A DNA stretch of 64,000 nt from Dolomedes plantarius (GCA_907164885.2 OU015495.1:1970808-2034807); one strand, 5' to 3'. Shown: positions 1 through 10,680, counted from the stretch's first letter. Numbers and translations are program-made. The notes: generated from the letters alone by a model not told the origin.

Positions 1-884
1 TTTAATTTTGTATCCAAAAATATTGCGTTACGTTTGTCTGAAGTAGCCATCTGGGCCTAATGCAAAGATGTTACTCATCTGCCCAGTTGAGTTGGACCGT
101 AAACCTAGAATGTCTACGTGTCTAGCATTACAAACTGATTAACTGATGTATTATCCACGTATCTATCCATTCTCCCCCATATCAAAACGAAGGTCATTCA
201 TTCGAGTCCGTTAGAACCTAAGCCAATTTCGTCCATATCAGGCCGCTCGTTATAACGAGCATCGACTGCACACACACATATATATGAAATAAATTAAAAA
301 CCCTTTTTATTATTTAACATGACCTTTCCAAATTCTTCATCCTAACGCAACAGAACACCGTCCCTCTTTCTTTTATTCTACCTAAATCCAAACCGAAATA
401 ATTTATTAGTTTTTCCCCTAAGCCACGCTCGGATCACAAGGTTCCCACAAGGTGCACATCGTTGCGGGTGGACCCTATAAATAATATGGGGGCACCCTAT
501 AAATAGTGGCCGATCGATTTATTGCCGCTGATGAGGCTTTCACATTAAAAACATACTTGATGCATCTTTATAGCAAGAATTCAATAAAGAGCGATGAAAA
601 ATACTTCGTTTCTCCTGAAAGGGCTGCAAGCTGTTCATGTCAATGGGAGAGCATTCATAAAGGCAGAATGGCCCATTAATATTTTTTGTAAACATTTTTA
701 TTACTGTTTTTTATAAACAAGTTTATCATTTTGGTTGCTATAATTTTGAGTTATTAAAGAATGTAAATAAGTAACCTGTAGTGAATTTTTTTTCTGCCTA
801 GTATTCAAATAATTCAAATACTAAGTAGGTAATTTTTGGTCGAAGACCGTCGTCTGCCTATAATATTTAATTGAAAGTAACTAT
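1..884. other. Intergenic DNA, no gene seen
   Basis: No coding signal or transposon end was recognised. A perfect 16-bp palindrome (GCTCGTTATAACGAGC) lies at 245-260. Near 470-510 a short phrase, ACCCTATAAATA, occurs twice about 30 bp apart. The rest is AT-rich single-copy-looking sequence. Confidence 0.5.
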
Positions 885-1305
885 CAATCAAAAAATATAT
901 ATAAATTTATAAATACACATAAACTAAGCTCATACAAATCATTTTTTATATTTAAAAGATGGAAGTTTAAAAACAAGAGGGGACGAACACCTGTTTATAT
1001 TGTATTGTTGCACACTCCATTTGTTTACATTTGACAAGATCATTAGCCAACTGTTGCCGCTAATTCATAAAAAAAAAATTTCTTTTGCTATGAAAAATTT
1101 AAATAAATACTATATTTATAATGTAAATAATATAAGCACATATAAATTATTTTTGCTATCTAAAAGACGAAAATCGAAAACAAACCGAGGGGACGAACAC
1201 CTGTTTATATTGTTAAATCACCCCTTCCTCTTTGTTTACATTTTACAAGATCAGTAACCAACTTTACCGCCAGTTATTAAAGAAACCAAATTTTATGATA
1301 TGACA
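885..1305. repeat. Two-copy tandem repeat, about 210-bp period
   Basis: The phrase GGGGACGAACACCTGTTTAT occurs at about 979-998 and again 210 bp later. Similarity continues on both sides: both copies carry TTGTTTACATTT, ACAAGATCA and an ACCGCCAGTTA/GCCGCTAATTC block, and an AT-rich stretch precedes both. The copies have diverged by indels and substitutions, so the duplication is not recent. No coding role is apparent. Confidence 0.75.
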
Positions 1306-1365
1306 ATGTTAAGAAAACGCTGATTTTATAAACGTGTTTTTAAAGTGTTTGAAATATTGGTTAAA

Positions 1366-1554
1366 TCAATCAAACGGCCTAAGTTTGCAATAAATTAGTA
1401 AATAAATGCAAATATTGCCAGCTATTTCCAGGATTCTTCCAATCTCTTCCCATGCTTCATTGCGTGCATATTTATTTCTGTAATCTTTGTTGAAATGGTC
1501 AAATAAAATAGGGTATTTCTTCACATGATCGATGAGCTCTTCTTCCGTATTCAT
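1366..1554 (-). CDS. MADF/Myb-SANT-like DNA-binding domain, fragment
   Basis: From an ATG at 1554-1552 the minus strand encodes about 62 residues. The first 45 are a good N-terminal MADF domain: the acidic start EEELIDHVKKYPILFD is followed by a YRNK..ARNEAWEEIGRIL block with the family's conserved W and L positions. The frame then runs into a low-complexity tail and stops, so only the first part of a domain of about 80-90 residues is present. MADF proteins are either transcription regulators or the DNA-binding partner of PIF/Harbinger transposases. The Harbinger-like end about 190 bp upstream favours the second. It could also be the first exon of a host MADF gene, but no clear splice donor follows the domain. 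Confidence 0.55.
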   Translation of the reverse strand: MNTEEELIDHVKKYPILFDHFNKDYRNKYARNEAWEEIGRILEIAGNICIYLLIYCKLRPFD

Positions 1555-1747
1555 AGCTGACGGCCAGACGCCTGCTGACGAGATCTGGGAATTTATATTT
1601 GGAGCTGACGCGTCAGTTCCCACGCCAGAGCGTGTTTTCCCACGTCACGACACGACAGCGTAGTATGCACACTCCTTTTTAAAATAGTGGTTAAATTTTT
1701 TTCGCTGACGTGTAAACACGGCACGTCAGCGTAGTGTGAGTGCACCT
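1366..1747 (-). mobile_element. Possible PIF/Harbinger terminal fragment with MADF ORF
   Basis: Reading the minus strand from about 1747, the sequence begins GGTGCACTCACACTACGCTG. It contains several copies of ACGTCAGCG/CGCTGACGTG and a second GTGTGCATACTACGCTG phrase before reaching the MADF ORF. Start sequences of the type GG(G)xC..TCACAC followed by a MADF or Myb ORF are typical of PIF/Harbinger elements. No second end or transposase was found, so this is a fragment at best. Confidence 0.4.
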
Positions 1748-1869
1748 TTACCCCCTATGAAGGGACGACACAAACAGAAGCATTTTTCATGGCGCGATGC
1801 CAGGATTCGATCCGACCACCCTCAGCACCGAAAACCAGCGTGCTGATGTACCACTGTACCGCCACAAGC

Positions 1870-1870
<1 letters not shown>

Positions 1871-1944
<74 letters not shown>

Positions 1945-2053
1945 CATACATACATACATATATACATACATATATATATATACATACATACACATACACA
2001 CACACACATATATATATACACACACACATATACATATATATATACACACACAC

Positions 2054-2106
<53 letters not shown>
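1871..2106. repeat. Compound (TA)n/(TACA)n/(CA)n microsatellite
   Basis: About 68 bp of pure TA dinucleotides is followed by TACA and CA tracts and then another TA run. Long open frames of alternating Tyr/Ile or Tyr/Val through the tract, on both strands, are artefacts of the repeat and not genes. Confidence 0.95.
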
Positions 2107-2108
<2 letters not shown>

Positions 2109-2109
2109 C

Positions 2110-2614
2110 ATACTTACATACCAATATCTCTATATACCCTACTTTCCTGTCTCTGACTCTTTCATTTAACATAGAAAAAATAACAAACGTAGACGTATGT
2201 ATACGTAACTTCTCCCAGCATGCTGAGAAGCCTTTGTACGCGGTCTGAACTTAATTGCAACCTCTTAATCCCTTCCCGACTGTAGACAAACACGGTTCGC
2301 ACCGAGGCAAAAAGAAATAAATCCCCGGATATTTATATGACTCTACGCTGGACTGAGTGAATCTCTGTTATCCTTAGTTCATGCGAGAAATGGGTGAATC
2401 TTTTTTTTAAAGAGATTAGTTTTAGGCAACGGTGGAAAATTTGAAACTATTATTTTAAAGTTTAGACGGAACATTTGGCATTGCCTTCTGTAATAATGCA
2501 TTGGATCACACATTTTTCTTTATTCAAGAAACGCATGTGAAATTAGTTTACTAAAGGTAAAACTAAATGTGTAACTCCAATAAAGGTGCATGCAAGCTAA
2601 TTTTTGATGTTATC
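2110..2614. other. Intergenic DNA, nothing recognised
   Basis: About 500 bp between the microsatellite and the Tc1 element with no recognisable ORF, RNA gene or transposon end. Confidence 0.5.
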
Positions 2615-2616
2615 TA

Positions 2617-2841
2617 CAGTGGCTCCCAAAAGTGTTCGTACACTTACAATTTTCAATGAAATAGGGGTCTATCCGTTGATTAAAATGAATATTTCAGAAT
2701 GGGTATTTAATAATAAGATCTATTATCTATTCTTAACAAAACTACATGAAATATTTTGAAAACATAGTAAAACTTTAGTTTTAAGAAACCAATAATCAAA
2801 AAGCAACAAAATGTTTATCTCACAAAAGTCATCGTACACTT
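2617..2841. repeat. Left inverted repeat of Tc1 element, with IR/DR motifs
   Basis: It pairs with about 4047-4237. The outer direct-repeat motif is near 2628-2645 and the inner one near 2824-2841. The two motifs differ mainly in a GTGTT versus GTCAT core. Indels between the two arms show they have drifted independently. Confidence 0.85.
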
Positions 2842-2887
2842 GTAAAAAATCTCTCCATATTAGTAAATATTCTAATTTTTCGTTAAA

Positions 2888-3904
2888 TTAATATTTAGTA
2901 GGATATCCTTTAGCATCCACAACAGCTTTTAAACGTCTGGAAATAGATTGCTTTACTTCTTTTGTAATTTTTGCATGAATGTTCATCCATTCTTCCATCA
3001 TAATTGTTTTTAGTTCGCTTTTCGTGTGAATGTCGTGTTTTTGTACTTGAACCTCCAGTTCTCTCCAAATATGTTCTATTGGGTTTAAATCTGGCGATTG
3101 AGGTGGTGTTTTCAAAACTTGTGGACAATTATTGAGACACCAGATGCGAACGTTGAGAGCCGTGTGCTTAGGATCGTTATCTTGATAAAAAACAAAGTTG
3201 TTTCCAATACCCAAATTTTGAGCTGATAATTTTAAATTCTCTCTTAAAATATTTATAAAAACAGCATGATTCATTATGCCGTCAATAAATACCAAATTTC
3301 CTAGTCCTGATGCTGACATGCACCCCCACACAAGGATACCACCATCGGCATGCTTAACTGTTCCTACTAAGTTCTTGGGATTAAGTTCCTCATTTTTTTC
3401 TTCTCCGTACAATTATACACCCATCAGCACCAAAAATGTTCATCGGCAAATAAGACATTATTCCAATAGGTTTAGGGCTTATTTATCATTGATAGTGCGA
3501 AGGGAAGCCTAAACTTTCTGTTTTTCTCACTCACAAAAAATTTTCTATGGGCAGAACGTCCATGTAATCCAGCTGTTCTGAGAACTCGTCAAAAAATTTC
3601 AGGTGAAATTGATGTAGAAAATGTTTCGTTGAATTTTACAGAAACTTTTACAGCACTCAAACGTGAATTTTTCAAATTTTCTAATTATAAATCTCTGATC
3701 ACATTTTGTTAACTTTGCAGGACGGCCTTTTCTTACCTTGTTTTCGATCCAATTTTCTTCTTTAAAGCGTTTTTTCACATACTGCACAGTAGAATGGGAT
3801 AAATTAAGTAATTTAGCAATATTCCGAACTGATTTACCACTAATATCATGAAAAATAATCAATTCTCGAATGCTGTTTGTCGTTTCTTTACGACTACGAG
3901 CCAT
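2888..3904 (-). pseudogene. Tc1-like DD34E transposase, disrupted
   Basis: This is the transposase of the surrounding element, a DDE-family enzyme that cuts and joins DNA at the TA-flanked ends. The N-terminal part (3904 down to about 3600) has the paired-like helix-turn-helix: MARSRKETTNSIRELIIF, then VRNIAKLLNLSHSTVQYVKKRF and a GRP AT-hook-like motif. The C-terminal part (3412 down to 2888) has the second catalytic Asp in FYQDNDPKHTA, the catalytic Glu in SPDLNPIEHIW, and the typical end AVVDAKGYPTKY. Between these blocks the frame is lost. The stretch around 3430-3470 still encodes a VLFADE-like motif carrying the first Asp, but it runs into a stop and a frame change. The length of about 340 codons fits the family. 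Confidence 0.9.
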
Positions 3905-4046
3905 TTTTAAATAATAAATAGACTATTACGGAGTAGGCACGCAAAAATTAAAGCCAAACGATATTTTAAATGCCACCACAGTTCAAAAATAAAAATAAAG
4001 CGCCAGACGATAATTTTAATTATGAATTTATCCGAAAATATTTCAA

Positions 4047-4237
4047 TGTACGATGACTTTTGTGAGATAAAGTTTTTGTTACTTTTTGATTACTGGTTTC
4101 TTAAAAATAAAGTTTTATTATGTTTTCAAAATATTATCTTATTATTAAATACCCATTCTGAAATATTAATTTTAATCAATGCATAGCCCCTATTTCATTG
4201 AAAATCGTAAGTGTACGAACACTTTTGGGAGCTACTG
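4047..4237. repeat. Right inverted repeat of Tc1 element
   Basis: Reverse-complement partner of 2617-2841. It contains the inner motif near 4048-4062 and the outer motif near 4211-4227, and ends in ACTG next to the TA duplication. Confidence 0.85.
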
Positions 4238-4250
4238 TATATTCTTTTTC

Positions 4251-4393
4251 CTACATGAATTGTATATATTGATCGTCGTATTTATTATAAATATATATAT
4301 ATATATATTTATTTTTTTTTGCATTAATTGCATACATTGACCGTTGTATTTAATTTGAATGTACTCCGTAGCGAATTGCGGGTTTTCAGCTAG
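4251..4393 (+). mobile_element. Helitron 3' end, truncated copy
   Basis: It matches the last 140 bp or so of the next element: a TTGATCGTCG phrase, an AT tract, then TTGCATACATTGACCGTTG, and the terminus with a degenerate hairpin followed by TCAGCTAG. The 3' end abuts directly on the 5' TC of the next Helitron at 4394. Confidence 0.7.
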
Positions 4394-5053
4394 TCTATAT
4401 ATATAAAACAATTCCGTAACTGACTCACTGACTGACTGACATACAACGCACAGACCAAACCGCTGGACCTAAAGGGCTGAAATTTTGCATGACGATTCTT
4501 CTTATAGTGTAGGGGTGCACTAAGAGAGATTTTTGAAAAATTCTTCTTAGGTTTTTTAAAATTAAATTTTTATGCTGCTTTAGTAACTTTTTTTAAGTTT
4601 TCATTTAAAATAATAATTTGAGGGTTATAAAATTTATATCACGAGAGAGATCATAAAAATTTCTTTAAAATGAAATCTTTTTCGAACCTTTACCTCGATT
4701 TTCTGATTTTTGGTGAATTTTTAAAGATTCATTTTTAGAATTTAATTTATGAAATGCTGATGACGTGATTTCTTTTTCTGGTACTTTAAATAAATTTATC
4801 GTCACGTGCATAACAACTAAATAGACAAAAAAAATATTTTTTTCTTTCTAATGCAGCAGACGATTGGATATTATCCGAAAAAAAATAAATATCCCTTACG
4901 ATTTATATATATATATATATTACATCAACTGTATACATTGATCGTCGCATTTATTATAAATATATATATTTATTTTTTTGGCATTAATTGCATACATTGA
5001 CCGTTGTATTTAATTTGAATGTACTCCGCAGCGAAGCGCGGGTTTTCAGCTAG
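4394..5053 (+). mobile_element. Non-autonomous Helitron, about 660 bp
   Basis: It begins TCTATATATATAAAA, a typical Helitron 5' end, followed by repeated ACTGACTG tetramers and a conserved phrase near 4452-4490 (CAGACCAAACCGCTGG, GGGCTGAAATTTTGCATG). It ends with a small GC hairpin (CGCAGCGAAGCGCG) about ten bases before the terminal CTAG. Rolling-circle Helitrons start with TC, end with CTRR and make no target duplication, as seen here. No Rep/helicase coding is present. Confidence 0.75.
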
Positions 5054-5362
5054 GTATAGGATAATTTTCTCACCTACTATTGATCTCAATGACGTAGAGA
5101 TGATCAAGGGATCTGACCTCTCATCTATTCAACGAATGCTAATTTGACGACATTTTAGTTTTGGCATGTTTTTTCTGCTCCTAAACTGAACGCGAAAAAT
5201 CATGCTTTGTATAGTTGAAGTTTAATAAGTGGTAAATACTTTTAACTGATCTATTTTAAACTGATCATGCATAAAAGAGCTAATGCCCTCCAGATCGATA
5301 TTTTTATGATATAGTATATGTGTTAGGGTGCTGCAAAACTTATGGATATATGTATATAAAAA
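5054..5362. other. Spacer, nothing recognised
   Basis: About 300 bp of AT-rich DNA between the Helitron and a pogo-like MITE. No gene or repeat end was seen. Confidence 0.5.
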
Positions 5363-5364
5363 CA

Positions 5365-5536
5365 CAGTGGAATCTCGATCGATCGTTTTCGGATCCATCG
5401 GTTTTCCGTATGTGTCGTTCCTGTTATCCAGTCCCAACGATCATATTGCTTTTGTTATGTTTCCGTATTTAACGTTCCCGCATTTAACGTTCATTTCAAT
5501 CGGTCCCTTGAAAAACGATAGATCGAGATTCCACTG
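5365..5536. mobile_element. Pogo-like MITE, 172 bp
   Basis: Inverted ends read CAGTGGAATCTCGATCGATCG on the left and, reversed, CAGTGGAATCTCGATCTATC on the right. CAGTGGAAnCTCGAT termini next to TA are typical of the pogo/Tigger group. A sister copy lies at 58,829-58,980. The flanks are CA and TA, so one side of the target duplication has mutated. There is no coding capacity. Confidence 0.8.
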
Positions 5537-5548
5537 TATATACATACA

Positions 5549-5552
<4 letters not shown>

Positions 5553-5602
<50 letters not shown>

Positions 5603-5621
5603 TTATTTATTTATTTATTTA
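5553..5621. repeat. (TA)n then (ATTT)n microsatellite
   Basis: A pure TA run followed by five or more ATTT units. It sits where the inverted Helitron copy loses its 3' end. Confidence 0.9.
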
Positions 5622-6246
5622 TAAAAAATCGTAACGGATATTTTTATAGACAAAATAATGTAGAAGAAAATATTCATATTAAATCTAATGGAACATACTA
5701 AATAATATAGTACAGATTGAGGAACATATCTTTTACTGTATTTTAATATTTTTCTGGATAATGTCCAATCGTCTGCCGCATTATAAAGAAAAACAATTTT
5801 TTTTTGTAGTCAGTTTATTTCATTGTTATGCACGTGACGCAAAATTAGTTTAAAGTATCACAAAAAGAAAAGAAACCACGTGATCGGCCTTTAATAAATT
5901 TAATTCTAAAAATTAATCTTTAAAATTCACCAAAAATCAGAAAATGGAGTTAAAGATTCTAAAAAGATTTCATTTTAAAGGAATTTCTATGATCCTTCTC
6001 GTGATCTAAATTTTATAACCCTCAAATTATTATCTTAAATGCAAAATTTAAAGAATATTACAAAAACAGCTTAAAATTTTAATTTAAAAAAATCTAAGAA
6101 GAATTTTTGAAAAATCTCTTAGTGCATCCTTACACTATGAGAAGAATCGCCATGCAAAATTTCAGCCCTTTAGGTCCAGCGGTTTGGTCTGTGCGTTATC
6201 TGTCAGTCAGTCAATCAGTCAGTCAGTCAGTTACGAAACTGTTATA
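5622..6246 (-). mobile_element. Helitron, inverted copy with an internal insertion
   Basis: This is the reverse complement of the 4394-5053 family: it has the GCAAAATTTCAGCCCTTTAG phrase, the CAGTCAGTC tetramers and the TATATAACAG 5' end at 6246. About 100 bp of extra sequence (about 5650-5750) is absent from the forward copy. The 3' terminus has been replaced by the microsatellite. Confidence 0.7.
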
Positions 6247-6248
6247 TA

Positions 6249-6549
6249 CAGGGTGTCCATAATTAAAGTCCCACTTTCAAGAGGCTGCAAAAAAGAACCA
6301 CTGGTCAGAATGACTTCAAATTTGAACTGAATATACTGGAAGAAGGGGGAAACGATTTGGCATAATAAAAAAAGTTCCAAAATGTATCAATAGATGGCGC
6401 TGTAAGCGGTTGGAACCTCTTTTTTTTATTATTATGCCAAATCATTTCCCCCTTCTTCCAGTATATTCAGTTCAAATTTGAAGTCATTCTGACCAGTAGT
6501 TCTTTTTTTGCAGCCTTTTGAAAGTGGGACTTTAATTATGGGCACCCTG
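6249..6549. mobile_element. Fold-back mariner-type MITE, 301 bp
   Basis: TA (6247-6248 and 6550-6551) flanks an element whose two arms, about 120 bp each (6249-6370 and 6428-6549), are nearly perfect reverse complements around a short centre containing ATAGATGGCGCTGTAAGC. The ends read CAGGGTGTCCATAATTAAAG, like many mariner/Tc1 relatives. A transcript through it would form a very long hairpin. Confidence 0.85.
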
Positions 6550-6551
6550 TA

Positions 6552-7722
6552 TATATATATATTTCTAACACAAAATGTGCAAAAAGAATTATGCCTTTTA
6601 GAACAGTACTTAAAGTACACGTGTTGGGGCGTCGCAAAACTAACGGGCATCAATACTTTTGCAATATAAATTCGTCAGTTTTTAGTTATGATAAACTGTC
6701 ATTGAAGAGCCATATTTCTTTTTACTGTGTACATTAGTAAATTTTAATGTGTATATCTCTATTCTCAGTCTTATGATTTTCAACATTTTACTGAGTTATG
6801 GAGTTACCGAGTACACGTACCAAAATTTTAGTTTATCATTGAGTAACCATATTTCTTTTTATTTTCAACAGTAATTCAGGGTTCAATAGTAATTTTTTTC
6901 CATGTTTCTATTAACTCGCTTTCTTGTTTGTTTGTGTGTGTGTTTGTGTGTTTGTCTAGTACAAATCTTGCAATCGATTTTTAACTAACTTTCCGACTAG
7001 CTAGACATTTGAAACTTTTAGAATAGCTCATAACACGATGACAATGCATTTTTTTTATACTTTTAGCCATCTTTAAGCAGAATTGAATTAACTTTCAGTT
7101 ATTTTCAGTTAATTATGTTTTGTAGACTGGTGCAGCCCTCTATCGGCCGAAACGGGAACGAAAAGTTAAACGCAAATTAACTTCCAATTAACTTCATTTT
7201 CTTTCAAGTTGATGGGACAATTCATCAAAAAAATTTTTAAAAAAGTATTTATTAATACATAGAATTGTCAAGTTTATACAACAGAAAATTTAAAACAATT
7301 CAACAGAATTCAACAGATTCAACAGAAAATTTAAAAACATGGTATATAAAAAGTTCTTTTTATTTTGTAATTATTAAAGTGTATTTATCTATTCTTAATA
7401 TTATGTTTTTCAACATTTGGCAATGATGTGATGAGTATAATTTGTGTATTAGTACATTTATTTACTCTCCAGCCGTCATGTTTTGACGGTTACCAACTAG
7501 TGGTTATTAAAGTAGATGCTACGGTGGGAATTCTCTTTCATCATAAACTGTGTAAAAAAAAAGATTAAGTTCTTAAAAAATATTAAAAAGTTTTATATTA
7601 TTAAAATTTTGTTTTATGAATAAATTGCTCATAATTATTTTATTATTTATCAACAAAACGCGCAAAATTTAATGTGTGATGCATAAAACTTACGGTATAG
7701 TAACAGTGACTGCTTAATGCTC
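6552..7722. other. Intergenic DNA, no gene seen
   Basis: AT-rich, with a short TG-rich low-complexity patch at about 6920-6955 and many CAGTTA/AACTTTC words near 7090-7210. No supported ORF, RNA gene or transposon end. Confidence 0.5.
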
Positions 7723-7726
7723 TTAA

Positions 7727-8450
7727 GGGGACAGTGGACCTTCAAACCTAACTTTTTTTTGTTTTGAATGGATTTGCTTGAAATTTGAATATGTGATTAG
7801 TACCATAGATATGTAAAAGTGGTTAAAATTTAATGATGAAATATTAATTACTTATGAATTATGAATTATTAATTATACCAAAAATTGGCCTAATTAAAAA
7901 TGTTCCATGCGCATTTCTTTTGCATATAATATGGTAATTTTTATTTACCGGATACCTTATAGAACTAACAACGAAACTTATTGCTTATTTTAAGCATTCA
8001 TAAAAAATATAAAGAGAAAAAAATAATAATAGTTAAAACACCCTTTTTATTACGGAAAATACCTATAAATCATCTTTTCAAGTACAAAATTTAGAAATTC
8101 TGAGCTACGAAGCATAATTATTTCCAATAAGATTTTTTTGATATACAGTTAAGTATATAAAGCTTAAATTTCAATGTAATACGATCATTAGAAATGCGCC
8201 TGCAGCAGTTTGAATATTCGTATGACATGAAAATTTTTATTTTGAGTAAAACACATTTAAAATTATTGCTATTATTAAACCACATAATATCTAAATTAAA
8301 TACAAATGTCTATAACTAGGAAAGTAATCACAGAAATTAAAAATTCTTTTTTGGAACACATTCCTACTCGTCCGTAGTTTCACAATTCAATAAATAAAAA
8401 AAAATCGAATTTTTGGACAAATTTCACAATTTTGAAAGTCCACTGTCCCC
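7727..8450. mobile_element. TTAA-flanked MITE, 724 bp
   Basis: TTAA (7723-7726 and 8451-8454) flanks inverted ends: GGGGACAGTGGACCTTCAAA on the left and the reverse complement of a near-identical end on the right (TTTGAAAGTCCACTGTCCCC). A TTAA duplication is the hallmark of piggyBac-type insertion, though the GGGGACAG terminus is not the classic CCC start. Inside it is AT-rich with no ORF. Confidence 0.75.
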
Positions 8451-8454
8451 TTAA

Positions 8455-9210
8455 TCATCAAATTTACTTTCACCAGAAAAAAAAAATTAAAACGTGGTCG
8501 ACGCCGGGAAAAAAATTTACGAGATAATCAAAAATTCATCCAAAAGATAAGCAGAAATAAAATGCAACTTTACGGTCAACTTTCTAAAACATCTTCATCA
8601 GCCACGACATTTGCAACGTCTGAATATGCAATTAAAAGCCCATAAAGGGAAATTCTTTAACCATAAAATTAGACGATAACGACTAAAATTAACGAAGTTA
8701 AAAAGAAATCTCATAATATAAGAGTTTTAAAAACATTATTAATTGTGAGAGCCATCTTCATAACATAACACGATTTCGTTCTCAGCCTCTGGAACATCTG
8801 CCAGTGCCATTTCTTTTATAGCTTTCCCTCGAACGACTCTTCCTGGAATTTAATTAGATCTAAATCGTGTAGAATGTAATGGTGCACTGCTTAATTGTTG
8901 TCTCCTATCTCCCAGCATTCAGTATTTATGTCTCCACTTAACAGATTCCCTTCTAACGGATATATGAGTTCGAGAATTCTTAACTCACGTTACTCGCAGT
9001 CATTAGTGGCGAGTTAAAAATTTCTCCCACCTCACGACACTAACGACGATAGAACGACACATTTTCGACATGGGATAAATTACGCCTCTAAATTACGCAA
9101 AGTGCATCGGGTTTTAATTTTTAAAAGCTCCAATTCAAAGCAACAAATGAGGGATAAATAAAGAATACAATCAAATTCATTCCGGGCGTACTATTTTTAA
9201 CATAACCCAA
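8455..9210. other. Intergenic DNA, nothing recognised
   Basis: No ORF or repeat end could be supported here. Confidence 0.5.
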
Positions 9211-9212
9211 AC

Positions 9213-9246
9213 AACAGTACTTAAACGAAGTACGGTTTAAGTACTG
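9213..9246. repeat. Short inverted repeat
   Basis: ACAGTACTTAAAC and GTTTAAGTACTGT form 13-bp perfect arms around 8 bp. It lies just before the tandem array that follows and may mark its edge. Confidence 0.7.
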
Positions 9247-9279
9247 TTACCGACCTGAAGAATATCGGTTAAAACTTTA

Positions 9280-10440
9280 AAAAGTTTTATTGAAAACATA
9301 TGCCTAGTAATTTAATAATACGTTAAAAGCAACACATTTTACATATCTACATTATTTAAAAATTTAGATGCATTATCGAACACAATATAACAGTAATAAT
9401 GCTCTCAACAGTATTCATAGCGGCCTATATTAACTCAACTCAACTAACATAACTTAACTACCCGAAGGACATATTTAAAACGTTGAAAATCTTTTAAATT
9501 ATATCCTTCAGTCATGAAAACAATATACACTGATTAATTTAACAGTACGTTTGGAAACAATATCACCGTAATTATACATCCAACAGCATTTATTGATCCA
9601 ACACAAATAGCATAACTAAACTGCCTGAAGGATTTTATGCTTAAATCTTTTGCGTGCAATTAAAAACAATGTACTGCTAATATTTAATAATCTGTTAAAA
9701 GTAACACGTTTACCTAACCACACATTACATTACTACAAAATTTGAATTGTACCAGATTTAAAAGTTTAAACTTATTATTGAAAACAATAATACATTCAAC
9801 AGTATCTAAAGCAGCATAATTTAGTTCCCCACAAATAACATAACTAAACTGCATGTAGGATATAATATTTAAAAAGTTAAAAGTATTAATGGAAGCAATA
9901 TGCACAGATTAATTTAATAGTACGTTAAAAGTAACATATATTTGCCAAAGCAAATATTACATATGTACATTTTGTAAGAAATGCGAGAAGTTTTAAATGT
10001 TTTATCGAAAACAGTATAACCGTATTAATACATTCAACAACATTTATATCAACATACCTTAACTCCACACGAAAATCATAACTAAACTGCCTAAAGGATA
10101 TCATATTTAAAACGTTAAAAGTGAAACTGAAAATAATATACGTTCAATAGCTCAGAAATACGTTCAGTGCAACATAGTTTTATCTTCGTATGTATTACCT
10201 TACAACATTATTTAAAAGATAAGAGGTTTAAATTTTCAAAATGTATTATTGGAAACAATGTTGTCGTATTAAACTAATAAAATATTCAACATGATTAATA
10301 GAAACATAGTTTGACGCAACACAAATATCTTCCAGAAGGATATCAAGTTCAGAACTTTGAGGTATGATTAAACGCGATACACGTTTTAAATTGAAATAAT
10401 ACCAATTTGTGATGTTTAAATGCATTACTGAAAACAATAT
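9280..10440. repeat. Divergent tandem array, about five units of 160-250 bp
   Basis: A recurring block, CATAACTAAACTGCCTGAAGGAT followed by TTTAAAACGTTAAAAGT, appears with variations at about 9450, 9609, 9839, 10077 and 10330. Other words recur in fixed order between them: AATATAC..TTAATTTAATA, GTACGTT, GTAACA, ATTACAT and ATTCAACA. Spacing is about 160, 230, 238 and 250 bp. The units have diverged considerably, so this is an old satellite-like array. No coding is conserved between units. Confidence 0.75.
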
Positions 10441-10507
10441 ACTAATTGCATTTCATAATTATGCATTAACGTGCATTCCGAACATGTTTTTGACGCAGCA
10501 CAAATAA

Positions 10508-10668
10508 GGCCTTGTTCACATTGCATTCGAAGCGATAAAAATTTTAGCCAATCACAGAGCTCCACTCAATGACCACGTGATATGTCAAATCAACCCCAGG
10601 TCATGCCAACGATCTCGGCGCCAGCAGAGTAACGCAACATTACGTCCCGGAATCAATGTGAACAGGCC
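10508..10668. mobile_element. Harbinger-type MITE, 161 bp (family B)
   Basis: TAA target duplications (10505-10507 and 10669-10671) flank inverted ends GGCCTTGTTCACATTG and CAATGTGAACAGGCC. A 3-bp TWA duplication with GGSCnTGTTCACA termini fits PIF/Harbinger. The interior contains CAATCACAGAGCTC, also seen in family members elsewhere in the window. Confidence 0.85.
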
Positions 10669-10680
10669 TAACAGCATTAA

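Larger units (their letters stand above)
2617..4237 (-). mobile_element. Tc1-like transposon with IR/DR ends, degenerate
   Basis: A 1,621-bp element is flanked by the TA target duplication (2615-2616 and 4238-4239). The ends are long inverted repeats of about 200 bp, beginning CAGTGGCTCCCAAAAGTG on the left and CAGTAGCTCCCAAAAGTG on the right. Each inverted repeat carries two related motifs, an outer AAAAGTGTTCGTACACTT and an inner AAAAGTCATCGTACACTT. This is the IR/DR arrangement known from Sleeping Beauty-type Tc1 elements, in which each end has two transposase-binding sites. The single gene is on the minus strand and is broken. Confidence 0.93.

Noticed and set aside
525..620. CTGATGAG as a possible hammerhead ribozyme core
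   Set aside because: No CGAAA partner motif or flanking stems with correct spacing could be found.
1755..2172. Several overlapping ORFs of Tyr/Ile or Tyr/Val/Cys repeats
   Set aside because: They are translations of a TA/CA microsatellite in all frames.
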